DNA from: Echinicola marina
Lineage (GTDB): Bacteria; Bacteroidota; Bacteroidia; Cytophagales; Cyclobacteriaceae
Direction: 5' to 3'
DNA: 64,000 nt
Assembly: GCF_020463795.1 (NCBI RefSeq)
Contig: NZ_CP080025.1
Coordinates: 4,213,501 to 4,277,500, forward strand
Shown: positions 1-9,422 of the stretch, one piece after another
Numbering within the stretch: the stretch's first letter is position 1
Layout of the letters: each line of letters begins with the position of its first letter
The notes under the pieces: generated by a model
Told to the model about the DNA's origin: nothing
Seen by the model: only the letters and a program-made list of their open reading frames with translations
Database searches by the model: none
Position numbers and translations under genes: made by a program

Positions 1-1030
1 CACTTTTCTTGGCCAATATATCCAAGGTGAGTTTGGAAATAGCGCCCTTTTGGATAATCGCTTGACTGTAGATGATTCTCTGTTGGTTGATATATTCTTC
101 AAAACTCAAGCCTTCCTGCTCCCAGAAATAGTTTTCAAGCTCCTTGGTTGAGACCTTTAATTCCTTGGCCATTTGTTCTATACTGAAATGCTCCTCCAAA
201 TGTGGCTTAAGCTCGTCTAGATAGAGAGTTATTTGCTCTAGAAGCCTTTTGTATTGGTCTGCATTTAACCGGCTGTTGGTATTTATTACAGGATTTAAAT
301 AAGTTTTTTTTCTTTGTTCAAAGCTTAGTGGTATGAGGCCAAACAGGAAATCCGGTCTTAAAAATAGGGCCAGGCTAATCGATAGGATGACGATAGATTC
401 AGCAATATCTATTAATATGGCATCTTGGGTTGAATATCCAGCCACTTTGAAGAGGAAAAAAGGAATGAATAAAAAGGGAAGGATAATTATATAGAATTTT
501 ACCCATTTCAGCCAACCCTTATGTATCCTAAGTCTTTTTTGTTTCTTTAGACACAAAATTTTAAGACCTGTCCGTAGCTCAAAAAACCAATAAAGAAGCA
601 ATTGTATATAAACCAACCACATTACTGTAGCTTCTAATGTAGCTATTTTGGGATCATTAAAGTTGATCATCCCGATAGTAAATATGGATATGGGCATAGC
701 AAAATGGATCAAGATAGGGAGCAGTTCTAACCTTTTATTGATCAAAAAGATAATGTGTATATAATGTAAGGGGACAAAGAAGGACATGAACACCAAGGAG
801 AAAAAACTCAGTTTGATAGGTGAGGAGGAAAAATTCAATTTTTCAATGGAAGAGAGGATATCAAGTGCAATCCAGCAAAAGAGACAAATAAACATTAGGC
901 TCAGCAGTCGCATAGCATATTTCTGATCCTTGATATTACTTGGATATGATGTGAGTACCAAGGCCGCAATGAGTGAGGCGGTGGCCGCCATCAACTGGAC
1001 CAGAGTACTTAAAGAGATGTTTATTTGCAT
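1..1030 (-). CDS. Membrane-anchored AraC-family transcriptional regulator (3' end outside window)
   Basis: Reading the minus strand from the ATG at 1028-1030 gives an open frame to the window edge (343 codons). The first ~230 residues are strongly hydrophobic, with about seven predicted membrane segments (for example around MRLLSLMFICLFCW and FYIIILPFLFIPFFLF). A soluble part follows with the start of an AraC/XylS helix-turn-helix (VSTKELENYFWEQ...YINQQRI). Membrane 7TM-like sensor plus cytoplasmic AraC DNA-binding domain is a common Bacteroidota architecture. The last recognition helix lies beyond base 1, so completeness cannot be judged. It is followed on the same strand side by a second gene of the same design at 1308-2568, probably a tandem duplicate. 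Ligand and targets are unknown. Confidence 0.8.
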   Translation of the reverse strand, partial: MQINISLSTLVQLMAATASLIAALVLTSYPSNIKDQKYAMRLLSLMFICLFCWIALDILSSIEKLNFSSSPIKLSFFSLVFMSFFVPLHYIHIIFLINKRLELLPILIHFAMPISIFTIGMINFNDPKIATLEATVMWLVYIQLLLYWFFELRTGLKILCLKKQKRLRIHKGWLKWVKFYIIILPFLFIPFFLFKVAGYSTQDAILIDIAESIVILSISLALFLRPDFLFGLIPLSFEQRKKTYLNPVINTNSRLNADQYKRLLEQITLYLDELKPHLEEHFSIEQMAKELKVSTKELENYFWEQEGLSFEEYINQQRIIYSQAIIQKGAISKLTLDILAKKS

Positions 1031-1307
1031 ATCATTACAGTAATATTAATGCCACCTCCATCATCTTGACTTAATTTTAGAGGTTATGCATGAAGAAATA
1101 CAGCTTAAAGATTAACATATCATCAAACTTTCAGTCACTTAGAGTAGGGAAGTACTGTAGTTGAACCCGGAATATCCATTAGGTTATCTATTGCGTCCTG
1201 ATCAGACATGACAGACACCTTGAATCTTCCAACAGCCTTGTTATTTGAAGTCCTAAGCCTCATAGCGGTTGCTAATGCATAAGTTCAGATAAATTAAAAA
1301 ATACTTT

Positions 1308-2568
1308 TCAGGAACATGAACATAAAAAAATAGAGATGCCAATATTTATAATTTTGGCTAAGTTTTGATCATTTGAAGTTTTTGATAAACTCAGAGGGGG
1401 TTGACCAGAGAATTTCTTAAAAGCTGCTCTAAATGAGTTTCTATTACTAAAGCCACAATCAAAAGCAAGGCCTTCAAGTGTGATGTTCTTCCAATCACCC
1501 GCCTTGATTTTTTGCTTGCAATGTTCAATTCTATATTTATTTAAAAAATCATTAAAATTTACTCCCTTTTGTTTATTGATAAAAGAACTTAGGATATATA
1601 ATGGAATGTCAAGTTCCTCAGACAAATCATTCAGATTATAACCTTGGTTCAAGTAAGGTGCGTTGTTTTCTATATGACTGCTTAATTTTTGATCTATTTC
1701 AATAATTCTTGCTTCACTTAAGAATTTTGAGGTATAGGAGTTTCCATTTGTCGCTTTATTTTTATCTTTTTTGCCTTTTATTTTTTGTAAAGATGGCGCA
1801 AGAATATTTGTAAAGCCATACAGGATTTTAGGTTGTCTAAAGAGGTAAATACTTATGCTTAATAAAACCAGTGCGCCGGCACTTTTACTCAAGTTTTCAT
1901 AATGGCCAGTCGAAAATGGATTATAGGAGTATATAAAATAGGGATAAAAAAGAAAAAATTGGATAGAAAGAAAAAAGTAGATCCAATTTAGTACTGGTTG
2001 ATTGCTTTCTTTGAATTCTTTCTCTTCTTATAAATTTGATTACCAGTCCTAATTGTAGTATGAAATATATTCCAAAAAAGACATGATACATCACATTCAC
2101 CAATTCTGCAGGTATAAGTGACAGTTGCATAAAAATAGCATCATGGTTCATCTCTGAAGCACCTATGCCCAGCATATTTATTTTCTCTTCATGAGACAAT
2201 ACCCAAAAGGGGATACTGTCGTCAATTAACACCAATATAAACGGAATCAAGTGAACCAAGTCCTTGGTCGAAAGTGACAGTCCATAAAGGAGATTTCTTA
2301 TATAAAGGTAGGAGAGGGGGACAAATAAAAAGCAAAGAATATTGCTGATTTTAAAAGCAATGGGGAACTGAACAAGCAAATTACTTTCAGCAACAAGCCT
2401 AGCCAGGATATTGATCACCATTATAATTAGTGTAATACTTAAGAATTTTCGTGACTTTCCATTACCATCTTTAAAAGCAGATAATATGATAATGGTAATT
2501 ATTCCTAAAGTCACAGCTAATAAATTAGCGAGTGTAATAAAATTAAAGCGGTAATCATGATGATTCAT
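1308..2568 (-). pseudogene. Membrane AraC-family regulator broken by a frameshift
   Basis: Two adjacent open frames are halves of one gene. The 5' half (start ATG at 2568) encodes about six hydrophobic segments and in frame would stop at 1921-1923. The 3' half (to 1308) encodes a C-terminal AraC helix-turn-helix (SEELDIPLYILSSFINKQ, then FAFDCGFSN-type second helix and KFSGQPP). The second frame is open well upstream of its first start, from about 2025, giving NQPVLNWIYFFLSIQFF, which is the expected last membrane segment. The frame change therefore falls at about 2008-2028, in an A-rich stretch; one surplus A would explain it. It could be a sequencing error or a true loss of function. Same architecture as the neighbour at 1-1030. 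Confidence 0.75.
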
Positions 2569-3176
2569 TAGGCTTAGTGGAAAAAAAATTACAGCATTTT
2601 GGGTTTATCTTTACATTTCAAGCGCCTTAAGCGATTGATTAATTTTGACTTAATATAAACGTTTTTCTGTATAATTATATTAATTAAAGGTTATTTTTTT
2701 GAATTAATTTTACCTATCTGTATTTCATCATCTATATAAATAAGATGGTGGACAATAATTCAAAATATAATTATAAAAGTTGAATTGATTAATAATACGA
2801 TAGAAAATTTCCACTTGGTGATTCATTAGATGAAAATACAATAATATTGGCGTTGATTTGTAGCCGCATAATTGGTTTGGGTATAATTAAAAAAGTGATA
2901 TTAATAATATGAAAGGTTAAATAAAAGGTGTTAAACCTATGTATTTGGATTGAATTGTATTTTTATATCATTTCGAAATATTATCTTTTACTTACTATTT
3001 GATTCGTTTTAATGGCATGGTTTTCAGATTAATTAGCCGCTTAAACCTAAAACTATATGAATTGGGCTTGTAGGTATGGTGTAAGTGCTATGGCATTTAT
3101 AGAAAATGATAATGGAGGGCTATATTATGGGGGATGTACGTACAAGGCAACTCGAATGATAGGCATTCCAAATCAT
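2569..3176. other. A+T-rich intergenic region
   Basis: This 608-bp spacer is very A+T-rich and has no reading frame I can support on either strand. It lies upstream of the frameshifted AraC gene and downstream of the repeat-protein gene, so it should hold the AraC promoter, but I see no convincing Bacteroidota -33/-7 pair. No strong hairpin was noticed. Confidence 0.6.
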
Positions 3177-4223
3177 TTAGTATGATATATTATATCTTAA
3201 GGCTGCATTTAGTCCTAATAATAATTCATTTCTGTAATCAATATTTTCTTTATAAATATTAAAGATGGGTTCAACAAAATCATTAGGCCGATTCGTACCT
3301 GACCAAACAACGCTCGGGCCGACTATTAGATCGATTTTTTGACCCAAGGTAAATCCAAAGTTTAAATTTAACCTGGCCATATCCTTATTAGATCCTATAT
3401 GGTTTATGTAATAGACTTCGGGATTGAAGTAAAGAATGGGGCCAAGGCCCATTACGCTTCCAAATCCTCCTCCTAATGCAAAGGCATTTTTAAAATCTGG
3501 ATTGAAAGCTGTGTTTAATGTCGTATAAAATTTGGGGACGCCTATTTTAAAAGCCACATTAATAGGGTGAGTTTCTGTAAATCCTATTTCAAGAGCTTTA
3601 TAACCTCCTTTTCGAATGATGGATAAAAAACCAATGGGAACAGCTGATGGTCCTATGCTATCTGTATAGTTTAAGAAGCCAATTTGAACGCTGTTCAATT
3701 TTTTTACGATATTGACAAAGGCTATTTGAGCACCAGTGACTTCTTTAGGGCTGATATTGACAAAGCCAATTTGGGTGCCTTTTAAATCTTCCCCGGCTGT
3801 ATTGACAAAACCAATCTGTGCGCCATCTGATGATTTAACAGCTGTATTGACAAAACCAATTTGTGTTCCGATTAGGTTTTTGGCCGTAGTATTGATAAAA
3901 CCTGTTTGCACTCCATGTATCTGATCTACATTTGTATTGCTAAAACCAATTTGAGTTCCATCCAATGAACCGCCATTTGTATTTACAAAACTAATTTGAC
4001 TACCCTTAAAGTCCTGTTCGTTCATATTAAGGAAACCAACTTGTGCACCCTTATGATTTCCCTGGGCGTGATTGATAAAGCCTATCAATGGGTAAGCAAA
4101 ATTATCAGGTACTTGATTATAGATTCCCGTATATACAACGCGGCTGGTATGTTCGCTTTGTGCTAGAAGAACCGTAGGCAGAGAGAGTAGTATGGCTACT
4201 ATCAGTAAATTCAAGATTTTCAT
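3177..4223 (-). CDS. Secreted protein with 'QIGFVN' repeats (LA_2272-like surface repeat)
   Basis: 348 residues with a clear signal peptide (hydrophobic residues 1-20, ending LLAQ). Residues ~45-200 are built of about ten degenerate units of ~17-18 residues around G-T/A-Q-I-G-F-V-N-T (GTQIGFSNTN, GVQTGFINTT, GAQIGFVNTA), a pattern expected to form a regular beta-solenoid or beta-sheet surface. The C-terminal ~130 residues have alternating hydrophobic strands (GGGFGSVMGLGPILYFNPEV; LNLNFGFTLGQKIDLIVG) like an outer-membrane barrel end. It lies 73 bp downstream of the STN-receptor gene that carries related units, so it is likely the last gene of the sigma-controlled operon. Biochemical role unknown; surface location is inference. 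Confidence 0.75.
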   Translation of the reverse strand: MKILNLLIVAILLSLPTVLLAQSEHTSRVVYTGIYNQVPDNFAYPLIGFINHAQGNHKGAQVGFLNMNEQDFKGSQISFVNTNGGSLDGTQIGFSNTNVDQIHGVQTGFINTTAKNLIGTQIGFVNTAVKSSDGAQIGFVNTAGEDLKGTQIGFVNISPKEVTGAQIAFVNIVKKLNSVQIGFLNYTDSIGPSAVPIGFLSIIRKGGYKALEIGFTETHPINVAFKIGVPKFYTTLNTAFNPDFKNAFALGGGFGSVMGLGPILYFNPEVYYINHIGSNKDMARLNLNFGFTLGQKIDLIVGPSVVWSGTNRPNDFVEPIFNIYKENIDYRNELLLGLNAALRYNISY

Positions 4224-4296
4224 GACTTTGATCTTAAAAGAAATGGAATATGTTTTCTATTAAGACACTTGGAATGGAAATCTCCCTAATGAAAAG

Positions 4297-5976
4297 CTAT
4301 AAAATAATTTGGATGCCTGCTCCTAAACCACAAAAAATAGCATGGAAGCCATCATCTCTGGGTTCGCGCTGAATCTCCCAGCCAGGGACTTTCCAATTTA
4401 CATTTTCATAAGATCCATAATTTATGGAAGGCCCCATATAAAACCTGAAAGACTGACCTAAATTCAAAGCCGGAAGGAGTTTTATGGAGAAACTGAAATA
4501 ATTTTTTCCATGTGGGCCAATGGAGCTTCTAGATACCAATTCCGTATTGGTATGAAAAGTCTTGGTTTTTATCAGATGGTAACCCAGTCCAGCATCAAAC
4601 ACCAATGAGTTGCTGTTGGCTAACAATGAATTTCCTAATCCCAGAAGCCCATAAGTGTAGGTACCCCCTGATCTAAAGATGACTTGAAGGACTTGGCTTT
4701 CATCAAATGACAATGAAATTGTTTTTTCACCAGATTTGATGAGATTGATAAAAGCTATGGGATAATTACTACTATCTGCGACATTCAATAAACTTGTAAT
4801 TTGCCATCCTGTCACATTTTTTCCTTTATTAACCAAGCCCGACAGTTGCGTGCCGGCTTCTTCAGAACTATGATTGCTTAAGCCTGCTATTTGCCATCCT
4901 TCTAGGGACTTTGATTGGTTGATCAAGCCTGCCAATTGAAATCCCTTTACATTTTCACTGGTATTGAAAAGACCTGAGGCTTGGAATCCACTGCTGTTTT
5001 CCAAAACAATATTGGCTAAGCCAGCTAACTGGACACCTTTGGTATTTCCTCCTACCAAATTGAAAAGACCCGCTACTTGTAAATAATCTACATTTTTTCG
5101 ATTGATATTAAATAAACCAGCCAATTCTACACCATTAACTCCTCCGGAATAACCGCCAAAAATATTAATAGAGGCATTGTTTACGGTTTGATTATTCATC
5201 ATACCATGGGTGCTTACTGCAGGCACCAAGGAAACCTGTACGGGGACCTCAGCAAAAAATCCTCCTATATTGAGTCCCTGCATCCTTTGTTTGAAACCCG
5301 TAAACATTCTACCCAAGTAGGTTTCCTCAACACGCTCTCCATTTTCAGCAGTGGGGTAAAATTTGTATTTGGGATTTTTCCTTTTGGCAGCAATATCAAA
5401 AGGAGGCAAAAGCATAAAGGTAGTATCCCTGTAATGTTCCTTACTGATGGTCAACAAGACTGATTTATCTGGGTTTTTAAGCTTCAGCTCGAAATAGCCA
5501 TTTTTATCCGTCATGGAAGCGGCTAGCATGCTTCGTTCATAGACACTGGCATAGGCGATCAATTCATCACTTCCTAGATCTCTTATTTGCCCCGTGATCA
5601 GCCAGGAATTTCCCTGCTGCGAGTCGATGCCCTCATCGAGGTATAATTTGTTGGGAGCATAACGAATCACAATATACCCAGGTGTCTCAATAAACTCATA
5701 TTTTGGCCCTAAAGCCTTTAATAATGCTCCGCTGATATTACCTGAATATGCAGGGAAACTGATTAAGCTATCTTTTGGGATGATATGGCTATTATAGGAA
5801 AAGAAAAAATCCTGAGCTTGGGAGGTTTTTTTGAGAAATTCCTCAATGCTAATGTTTTTCATTTCAGCGAGGGTAACTTGCTTATTTAGGTTACCTTGTG
5901 CGGATATGCCATAAATGAGCGAAAAAAATACTAAAAAAAGGGTGATGCCCCCTTTGGTCAGCCCATTTGCTGTCAT
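4297..5976 (-). CDS. STN-domain surface receptor/effector with carboxypeptidase-regulatory-like domain and LAGL/N repeats
   Basis: 559 residues. A signal peptide is followed by an STN (secretin/TonB short N-terminal) domain at ~30-105 (LAEMKNISIEEFLKKTS...FSYNSHIIPKDS) and a CarboxypepD_reg-like beta domain at ~125-195 (ITGQIRDLGSDELIAYASV...DKNGYFELKL). Residues ~270-400 hold about nine repeats of the type GVQLAGLANIV / GFQASGLFNTS / GWQIAGLSNHS, related to those in the next gene. The tail is barrel-like. It starts 12 bp after fecR-like 5989-6954, where a TonB-dependent receptor normally sits. STN domains of such receptors contact FecR-type anti-sigma factors, so this protein probably signals through the neighbouring FecR. 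There is no TonB plug or 22-strand barrel, so it is not a classical transporter. Confidence 0.75.
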   Translation of the reverse strand: MTANGLTKGGITLFLVFFSLIYGISAQGNLNKQVTLAEMKNISIEEFLKKTSQAQDFFFSYNSHIIPKDSLISFPAYSGNISGALLKALGPKYEFIETPGYIVIRYAPNKLYLDEGIDSQQGNSWLITGQIRDLGSDELIAYASVYERSMLAASMTDKNGYFELKLKNPDKSVLLTISKEHYRDTTFMLLPPFDIAAKRKNPKYKFYPTAENGERVEETYLGRMFTGFKQRMQGLNIGGFFAEVPVQVSLVPAVSTHGMMNNQTVNNASINIFGGYSGGVNGVELAGLFNINRKNVDYLQVAGLFNLVGGNTKGVQLAGLANIVLENSSGFQASGLFNTSENVKGFQLAGLINQSKSLEGWQIAGLSNHSSEEAGTQLSGLVNKGKNVTGWQITSLLNVADSSNYPIAFINLIKSGEKTISLSFDESQVLQVIFRSGGTYTYGLLGLGNSLLANSNSLVFDAGLGYHLIKTKTFHTNTELVSRSSIGPHGKNYFSFSIKLLPALNLGQSFRFYMGPSINYGSYENVNWKVPGWEIQREPRDDGFHAIFCGLGAGIQIIL

Positions 5977-5988
5977 TTTATAATTGAA

Positions 5989-6954
5989 TTATTTGATGAG
6001 GATCCTATTCGGTTCTCTTAGAATTTGTAGACCAAAGGTAGCTTTTAGCACTTCAAGGTTATTCTCAAGAGAATTGTTACTGAAGGTAGTGGTTAATGGT
6101 AAATTTCGCAAACGCTCATTGGCAATGATAATATTGGCATCATAAGCTTGGTTCAATATTTCTACTATTCTCCAAAGGGGGGTTTCTTTGGCCTCAAAAT
6201 AATCACCAACATAATAATTGTACAATTGATCCTTTACAGGGGACATGGTCAACAAACCCTTTGTGAGATCTATAAAAAGCTTATCACCGGGTTTCATCTT
6301 ATAAACTTTTCCTTTATAATCTACCTTTACAGCTCCTGATTTCAAGATCACTTCAATTTCCTCTTCTTGTTTTTTTATATTGAATGAGGTACCCAATACG
6401 GTAACTTTGGCTGCTCCAATATTTACTTCAAAAGGCCTGTGTTCATTTCTTTCCACTTGGAAAAAGGCTTCTCCATCATACAGATTTACCTTTCTATTAG
6501 TATTTATAAGAGATTGGTTAAAAGATAATTTAGTATCCTTATTTAAGGTAATAATAGAGCCATCAAAAACTGTATGGGATAGGGATTTATTGGTTGTTTC
6601 TAAATTTAAGTTGGAGATCAGTTTATTGTCAGGAGACATGAAAAGGATATAGATTACACATGACGCAATGAAAGCCAAACCTACCGAAGCAGCTATCCCT
6701 AACCATGGTTTTAGAAAGAGCTGCTTAGTCAAAAAAGGGCGCTTTCTATTTTTTCTGCTTGTGAAATCTAACCATGCTTTTTCCACATCAATTTGTTTGG
6801 AAGCTGATGGAAGTAGACTTTTTTCCCATATCATTCGAATGCGTTCATACTGCTTTTGATGGTTTAGGTCAGCGTCAATCCACTGCTGAATTTCCCTGTT
6901 CTCCATCTCATCAGTTTCCTGCAACAGATATTTTATAAGTTTGCTGTCATTCAT
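5989..6954 (-). CDS. FecR-family anti-sigma factor (DUF4974 C-terminus)
   Basis: 321 residues. An N-terminal cytoplasmic FecR_N-like segment (LLQETDEMENREIQQWI) carries the sigma-binding part. One membrane helix lies at ~90-110 (GIAASVGLAFIASCVIYILF). The periplasmic FecR domain at ~120-240 has the hallmark T-x-L-G-T-S-F-N and L-K-S-G-A-V-K-V stretches, followed by a DUF4974 secretin-like end (VVEILNQAYDANIII...LEVLKATFGL). It lies 4 bp downstream of the ECF sigma gene and 12 bp upstream of the STN protein, the standard sigma / anti-sigma / outer-membrane sensor order. It should hold the sigma factor at the inner membrane until the STN protein reports a surface signal. Confidence 0.93.
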   Translation of the reverse strand: MNDSKLIKYLLQETDEMENREIQQWIDADLNHQKQYERIRMIWEKSLLPSASKQIDVEKAWLDFTSRKNRKRPFLTKQLFLKPWLGIAASVGLAFIASCVIYILFMSPDNKLISNLNLETTNKSLSHTVFDGSIITLNKDTKLSFNQSLINTNRKVNLYDGEAFFQVERNEHRPFEVNIGAAKVTVLGTSFNIKKQEEEIEVILKSGAVKVDYKGKVYKMKPGDKLFIDLTKGLLTMSPVKDQLYNYYVGDYFEAKETPLWRIVEILNQAYDANIIIANERLRNLPLTTTFSNNSLENNLEVLKATFGLQILREPNRILIK

Positions 6955-6958
6955 AAGA

Positions 6959-7528
6959 TTATATATTTGTAAACAGGAATAATAGGATAGGTAGAAAATC
7001 TGCCAGTTCCACCCTCAAATGTTTCAATGCTTTCCCCATATGCGCTTCTACTGTTTTGACTGATACGCCTAGGCGATCAGCAATTTCCTGGTATTTCAAT
7101 GATTCATATCGGCTGAGTAAAAATACTTTCCGACATTTCTCCGGCAAGGATTCTAAAGCGCGTTTTAAGTTTTCCATCAGTTCAGCGTCATGGCCTTCAT
7201 CCTTCAGTATTGGGGCAGAGGCAGATTGATACTTTGTAATATTTTGGTGTTTATGTTTCACTTTCTCATGTCTCAGGGCATTCATGCTATCTCTATATAC
7301 CATTTGGTACAAATAAGCTTTAAGAGAGCTCTCTATTTGAATTTTTTCTCTTTTTTCCCATAACTTCAAAAAGACATTTTGGACGATCTCTTCTGCTTCA
7401 TCACCATCCTTAAGGAGGACAGAGGCATAGGCATGAAGGCCCTGAAAATAACCTTTAAAAGTCTTTTCGAATACTTTCTCATCAATGATTGACGCTTGTT
7501 CCAAATCAAGCTCTGTAGCGTATCCCAC
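6959..7528 (-). CDS. ECF RNA polymerase sigma-70 factor (FecI-like)
   Basis: 189 residues. Region 2 spans ~25-95 (FKGYFQGLHAYASVLLKDGDEAEEIVQNVFLKLW). Region 4 spans ~130-180 (ALESLPEKCRKVFLLSR, then EIADRLGVSVKTVEAHM as helix-turn-helix). This is the Bacteroidota 'sigma-70, family 1' type that pairs with FecR proteins, and the fecR-like gene follows after 4 bp. Predicted to transcribe this operon or its own targets when released. A run of five 11-bp repeats lies 340-395 bp upstream of its start and may be regulatory. Confidence 0.93.
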   Translation of the reverse strand: MGYATELDLEQASIIDEKVFEKTFKGYFQGLHAYASVLLKDGDEAEEIVQNVFLKLWEKREKIQIESSLKAYLYQMVYRDSMNALRHEKVKHKHQNITKYQSASAPILKDEGHDAELMENLKRALESLPEKCRKVFLLSRYESLKYQEIADRLGVSVKTVEAHMGKALKHLRVELADFLPILLFLFTNI

Positions 7529-8212
7529 CTTTTGCTTAAGTTGAGGTTTAATTTGATCTCTTAAGTACTTCCTGATACTATATAGACACCGTAAAAAGCA
7601 TTCACCCTATAGTTTCACTAAAAATAAATGAAAAAAATTAAACTGGGTATTCGCCACTTATTCGAATATTCAAATAAGCCATTCAGCTCCTTGATTGTTG
7701 AAGAAATATTGATATATCCAAAAGAAAAAGAGGATCTTAAACGGCTTCCAACTAAAATACTGAATGGTATGTTTCCTTATTTCTTTGGATTTAAGATGTG
7801 GCCAAGCCTAAGGTGACTCTACGACAAGTCTGGGATATGGTATAGATTTCCCTAAGTTTCCAATAAGAAAAACACGGCTAAAACACGGGATAAACACGGC
7901 TTAACTAGGGGTTAAACATAGGTTAAATCAAGAACGTTAAAAATGTTAAATACATTAATATTGGACCATTTTCATACCAATTACCTTATTTCCCACAGCC
8001 TGTCCTGCTTGAGGCTGAGATTCCCCCGTTCTAGCTGAAGATATACAGGGGGGATCTTTTCTGCGAGATTGGTCTGTCTTTGCGAAATGTTTTGAAGTGT
8101 AAAATATGCTGCTGCCATAGTAGATAAATATAAAAATGGATGAAATTTCTAAATCCGGTGGCCTGTATTGTTATGATCTTCAGGTCCTGCAGCCATATTA
8201 TTTTAAGTGTTT
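7529..8212. other. Intergenic region holding an 11-bp tandem repeat array
   Basis: No gene is supported here. Short open frames at 7628-7816 (+) and 8031-8231 (-) lack recognisable features. The region should carry the promoter of the sigma-factor operon at its left side. The only clear structure is the repeat array at 7869-7923. Confidence 0.55.
7869..7923. repeat. Five degenerate 11-bp direct repeats
   Basis: Five consecutive 11-mers can be read on the plus strand: AAAACACGGCT, AAAACACGGGA, TAAACACGGCT, TAACTAGGGGT and TAAACATAGGT. The first three share the core ACACGG at exactly 11-bp spacing (7872, 7883, 7894), about one helical turn. Phased short repeats upstream of a sigma-factor operon suggest a cooperative protein-binding site, but polymerase slippage would also produce them. 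Function is inference. Confidence 0.6.
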
Positions 8213-9262
8213 TTAATCGATATTCTTCCACCAGGGATTTGGACTATTCATATCATCAAATCCAAAAACTTGCCCAAGAGAAGGGGTAAAATGTGCTTGC
8301 TTCTGCTCTAATGCTTCAATTTCAAAGCGGCTGATTGGGTCTTTCCAGTGATGTGGAGCCAATGAAAAGCCTCCCCAATGGACAGGAACAGCTATATTGG
8401 CATTGGCATCCATTACTGCTTTGACCGCTTCTTCCGGATATAAATGAATCTGGTGCCAATGTTCATTATATTGGCCACATTCCACGAACATAATATCAAA
8501 AGGACCATATTTATCACCCACCTTAGTGAAGTGATGGTCATAGCCGCCATCACCGCTCCAGTAGATACTGTGATCGGATGTTTTGAATACCCAGCCTCCC
8601 CAAAGGGATTTGGCCCGATCAAAGGCTCCTCTGCCAGAGAAATGCCTGGAAGGAGTAAAAGCAAAGGATACTTCTTCAAATTCACCTTCATTCCACCAAT
8701 CGAATTCTTGGATTTTAGCGGCATCCAATCCCCATTTCTCCAAATGTCTGGACACTCCTAGTGCTACAAACCAGTTATTTACTTTTGGAATGAGTTTTAG
8801 AAGGCTTTTGTAATCGATATGATCATAGTGGTCGTGCGTGATAAAAACCGCATCTATGTCAGGTAATGTATCGATGATGGAAAGTGTGTTTTCACTGAAC
8901 CTTTTGGTTTTGAAGGGGGCAATAGGAGAGGCATTGTCTCCAAACATGGGGTCTATCAGAATGTTTTTTCCTTTTAGCCGCATCAACAATACAGAATGAC
9001 CATACCAAACAAATTTGGGTGATTCTTCATCTGCCATAAATGCTTTCTCATCCAATCCCATAACGGTCAAAGATTGATGGGGCATTCTGTCGGCAGTATT
9101 GGTGAAATTTTCTTTTAATAATTTGGGAAGGGTCTTAAGGCTGACATTCATGGTGGTAGTGGAGAGATTTTGAAATTTCTTTCCATTCCATTGTGGGGAA
9201 TTTTTGAAGTTCTCCAAGTCGGTCTTTCTCACAGAAGCTCCAAATTGCGGATGAATGGTCAT
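8213..9262 (-). CDS. MBL-fold metallo-hydrolase, NAPE-PLD/UlaG-like
   Basis: 349 residues. The zinc-binding motif H-x-H-x-D-H is seen as VFITHDHYDHIDY (~residue 140). Further ligands are likely in SGDGGYDHHF (~235) and VPVHWGGFSLAPHHW (~290). The order and the WSGDGGYD / MFVECGQYNEHW / EEAVKAVMD blocks match the family of N-acylphosphatidylethanolamine phospholipase D-like hydrolases. The substrate in bacteria is not predictable from sequence. No signal peptide is obvious. It stands alone between the sigma operon spacer and modC. Confidence 0.85.
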   Translation of the reverse strand: MTIHPQFGASVRKTDLENFKNSPQWNGKKFQNLSTTTMNVSLKTLPKLLKENFTNTADRMPHQSLTVMGLDEKAFMADEESPKFVWYGHSVLLMRLKGKNILIDPMFGDNASPIAPFKTKRFSENTLSIIDTLPDIDAVFITHDHYDHIDYKSLLKLIPKVNNWFVALGVSRHLEKWGLDAAKIQEFDWWNEGEFEEVSFAFTPSRHFSGRGAFDRAKSLWGGWVFKTSDHSIYWSGDGGYDHHFTKVGDKYGPFDIMFVECGQYNEHWHQIHLYPEEAVKAVMDANANIAVPVHWGGFSLAPHHWKDPISRFEIEALEQKQAHFTPSLGQVFGFDDMNSPNPWWKNID

Positions 9263-9422
9263 ATGTATTGAATTAGGCTTAATCTAGGAAACAAGAACTT
9301 AATACCATTTAAACTGATATCGTAAAATAAGGTTACTTATTCAGGTAGATGATTTTATTGAATAATAAGAGAGCTTCTGGAGGGTATACCTGAGAAGAAA
9401 ATTATAAAAGGAATGATGCAAG

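Noticed and set aside
3736-3924. Repetitive plus-strand peptide (LTKPI repeats)
   Set aside because: Mirror image of the QIGFVN repeat protein on the minus strand.
7628-7816. 62-codon plus-strand frame in the spacer before the sigma operon
   Set aside because: No homology-like motif, no neighbouring operon, ends before the repeat array; probably chance.
7869-7923. CRISPR array
   Set aside because: Repeat units are 11 bp with no spacers; no cas genes anywhere in the window.
8031-8231. 66-codon minus-strand frame
   Set aside because: Overlaps the 3' end of the metallo-hydrolase gene and shows no protein-like pattern.
8444-8813. Plus-strand open frames opposite the metallo-hydrolase gene
   Set aside because: They are antisense shadows of a gene with clear HxHxDH motifs and have no domain features.
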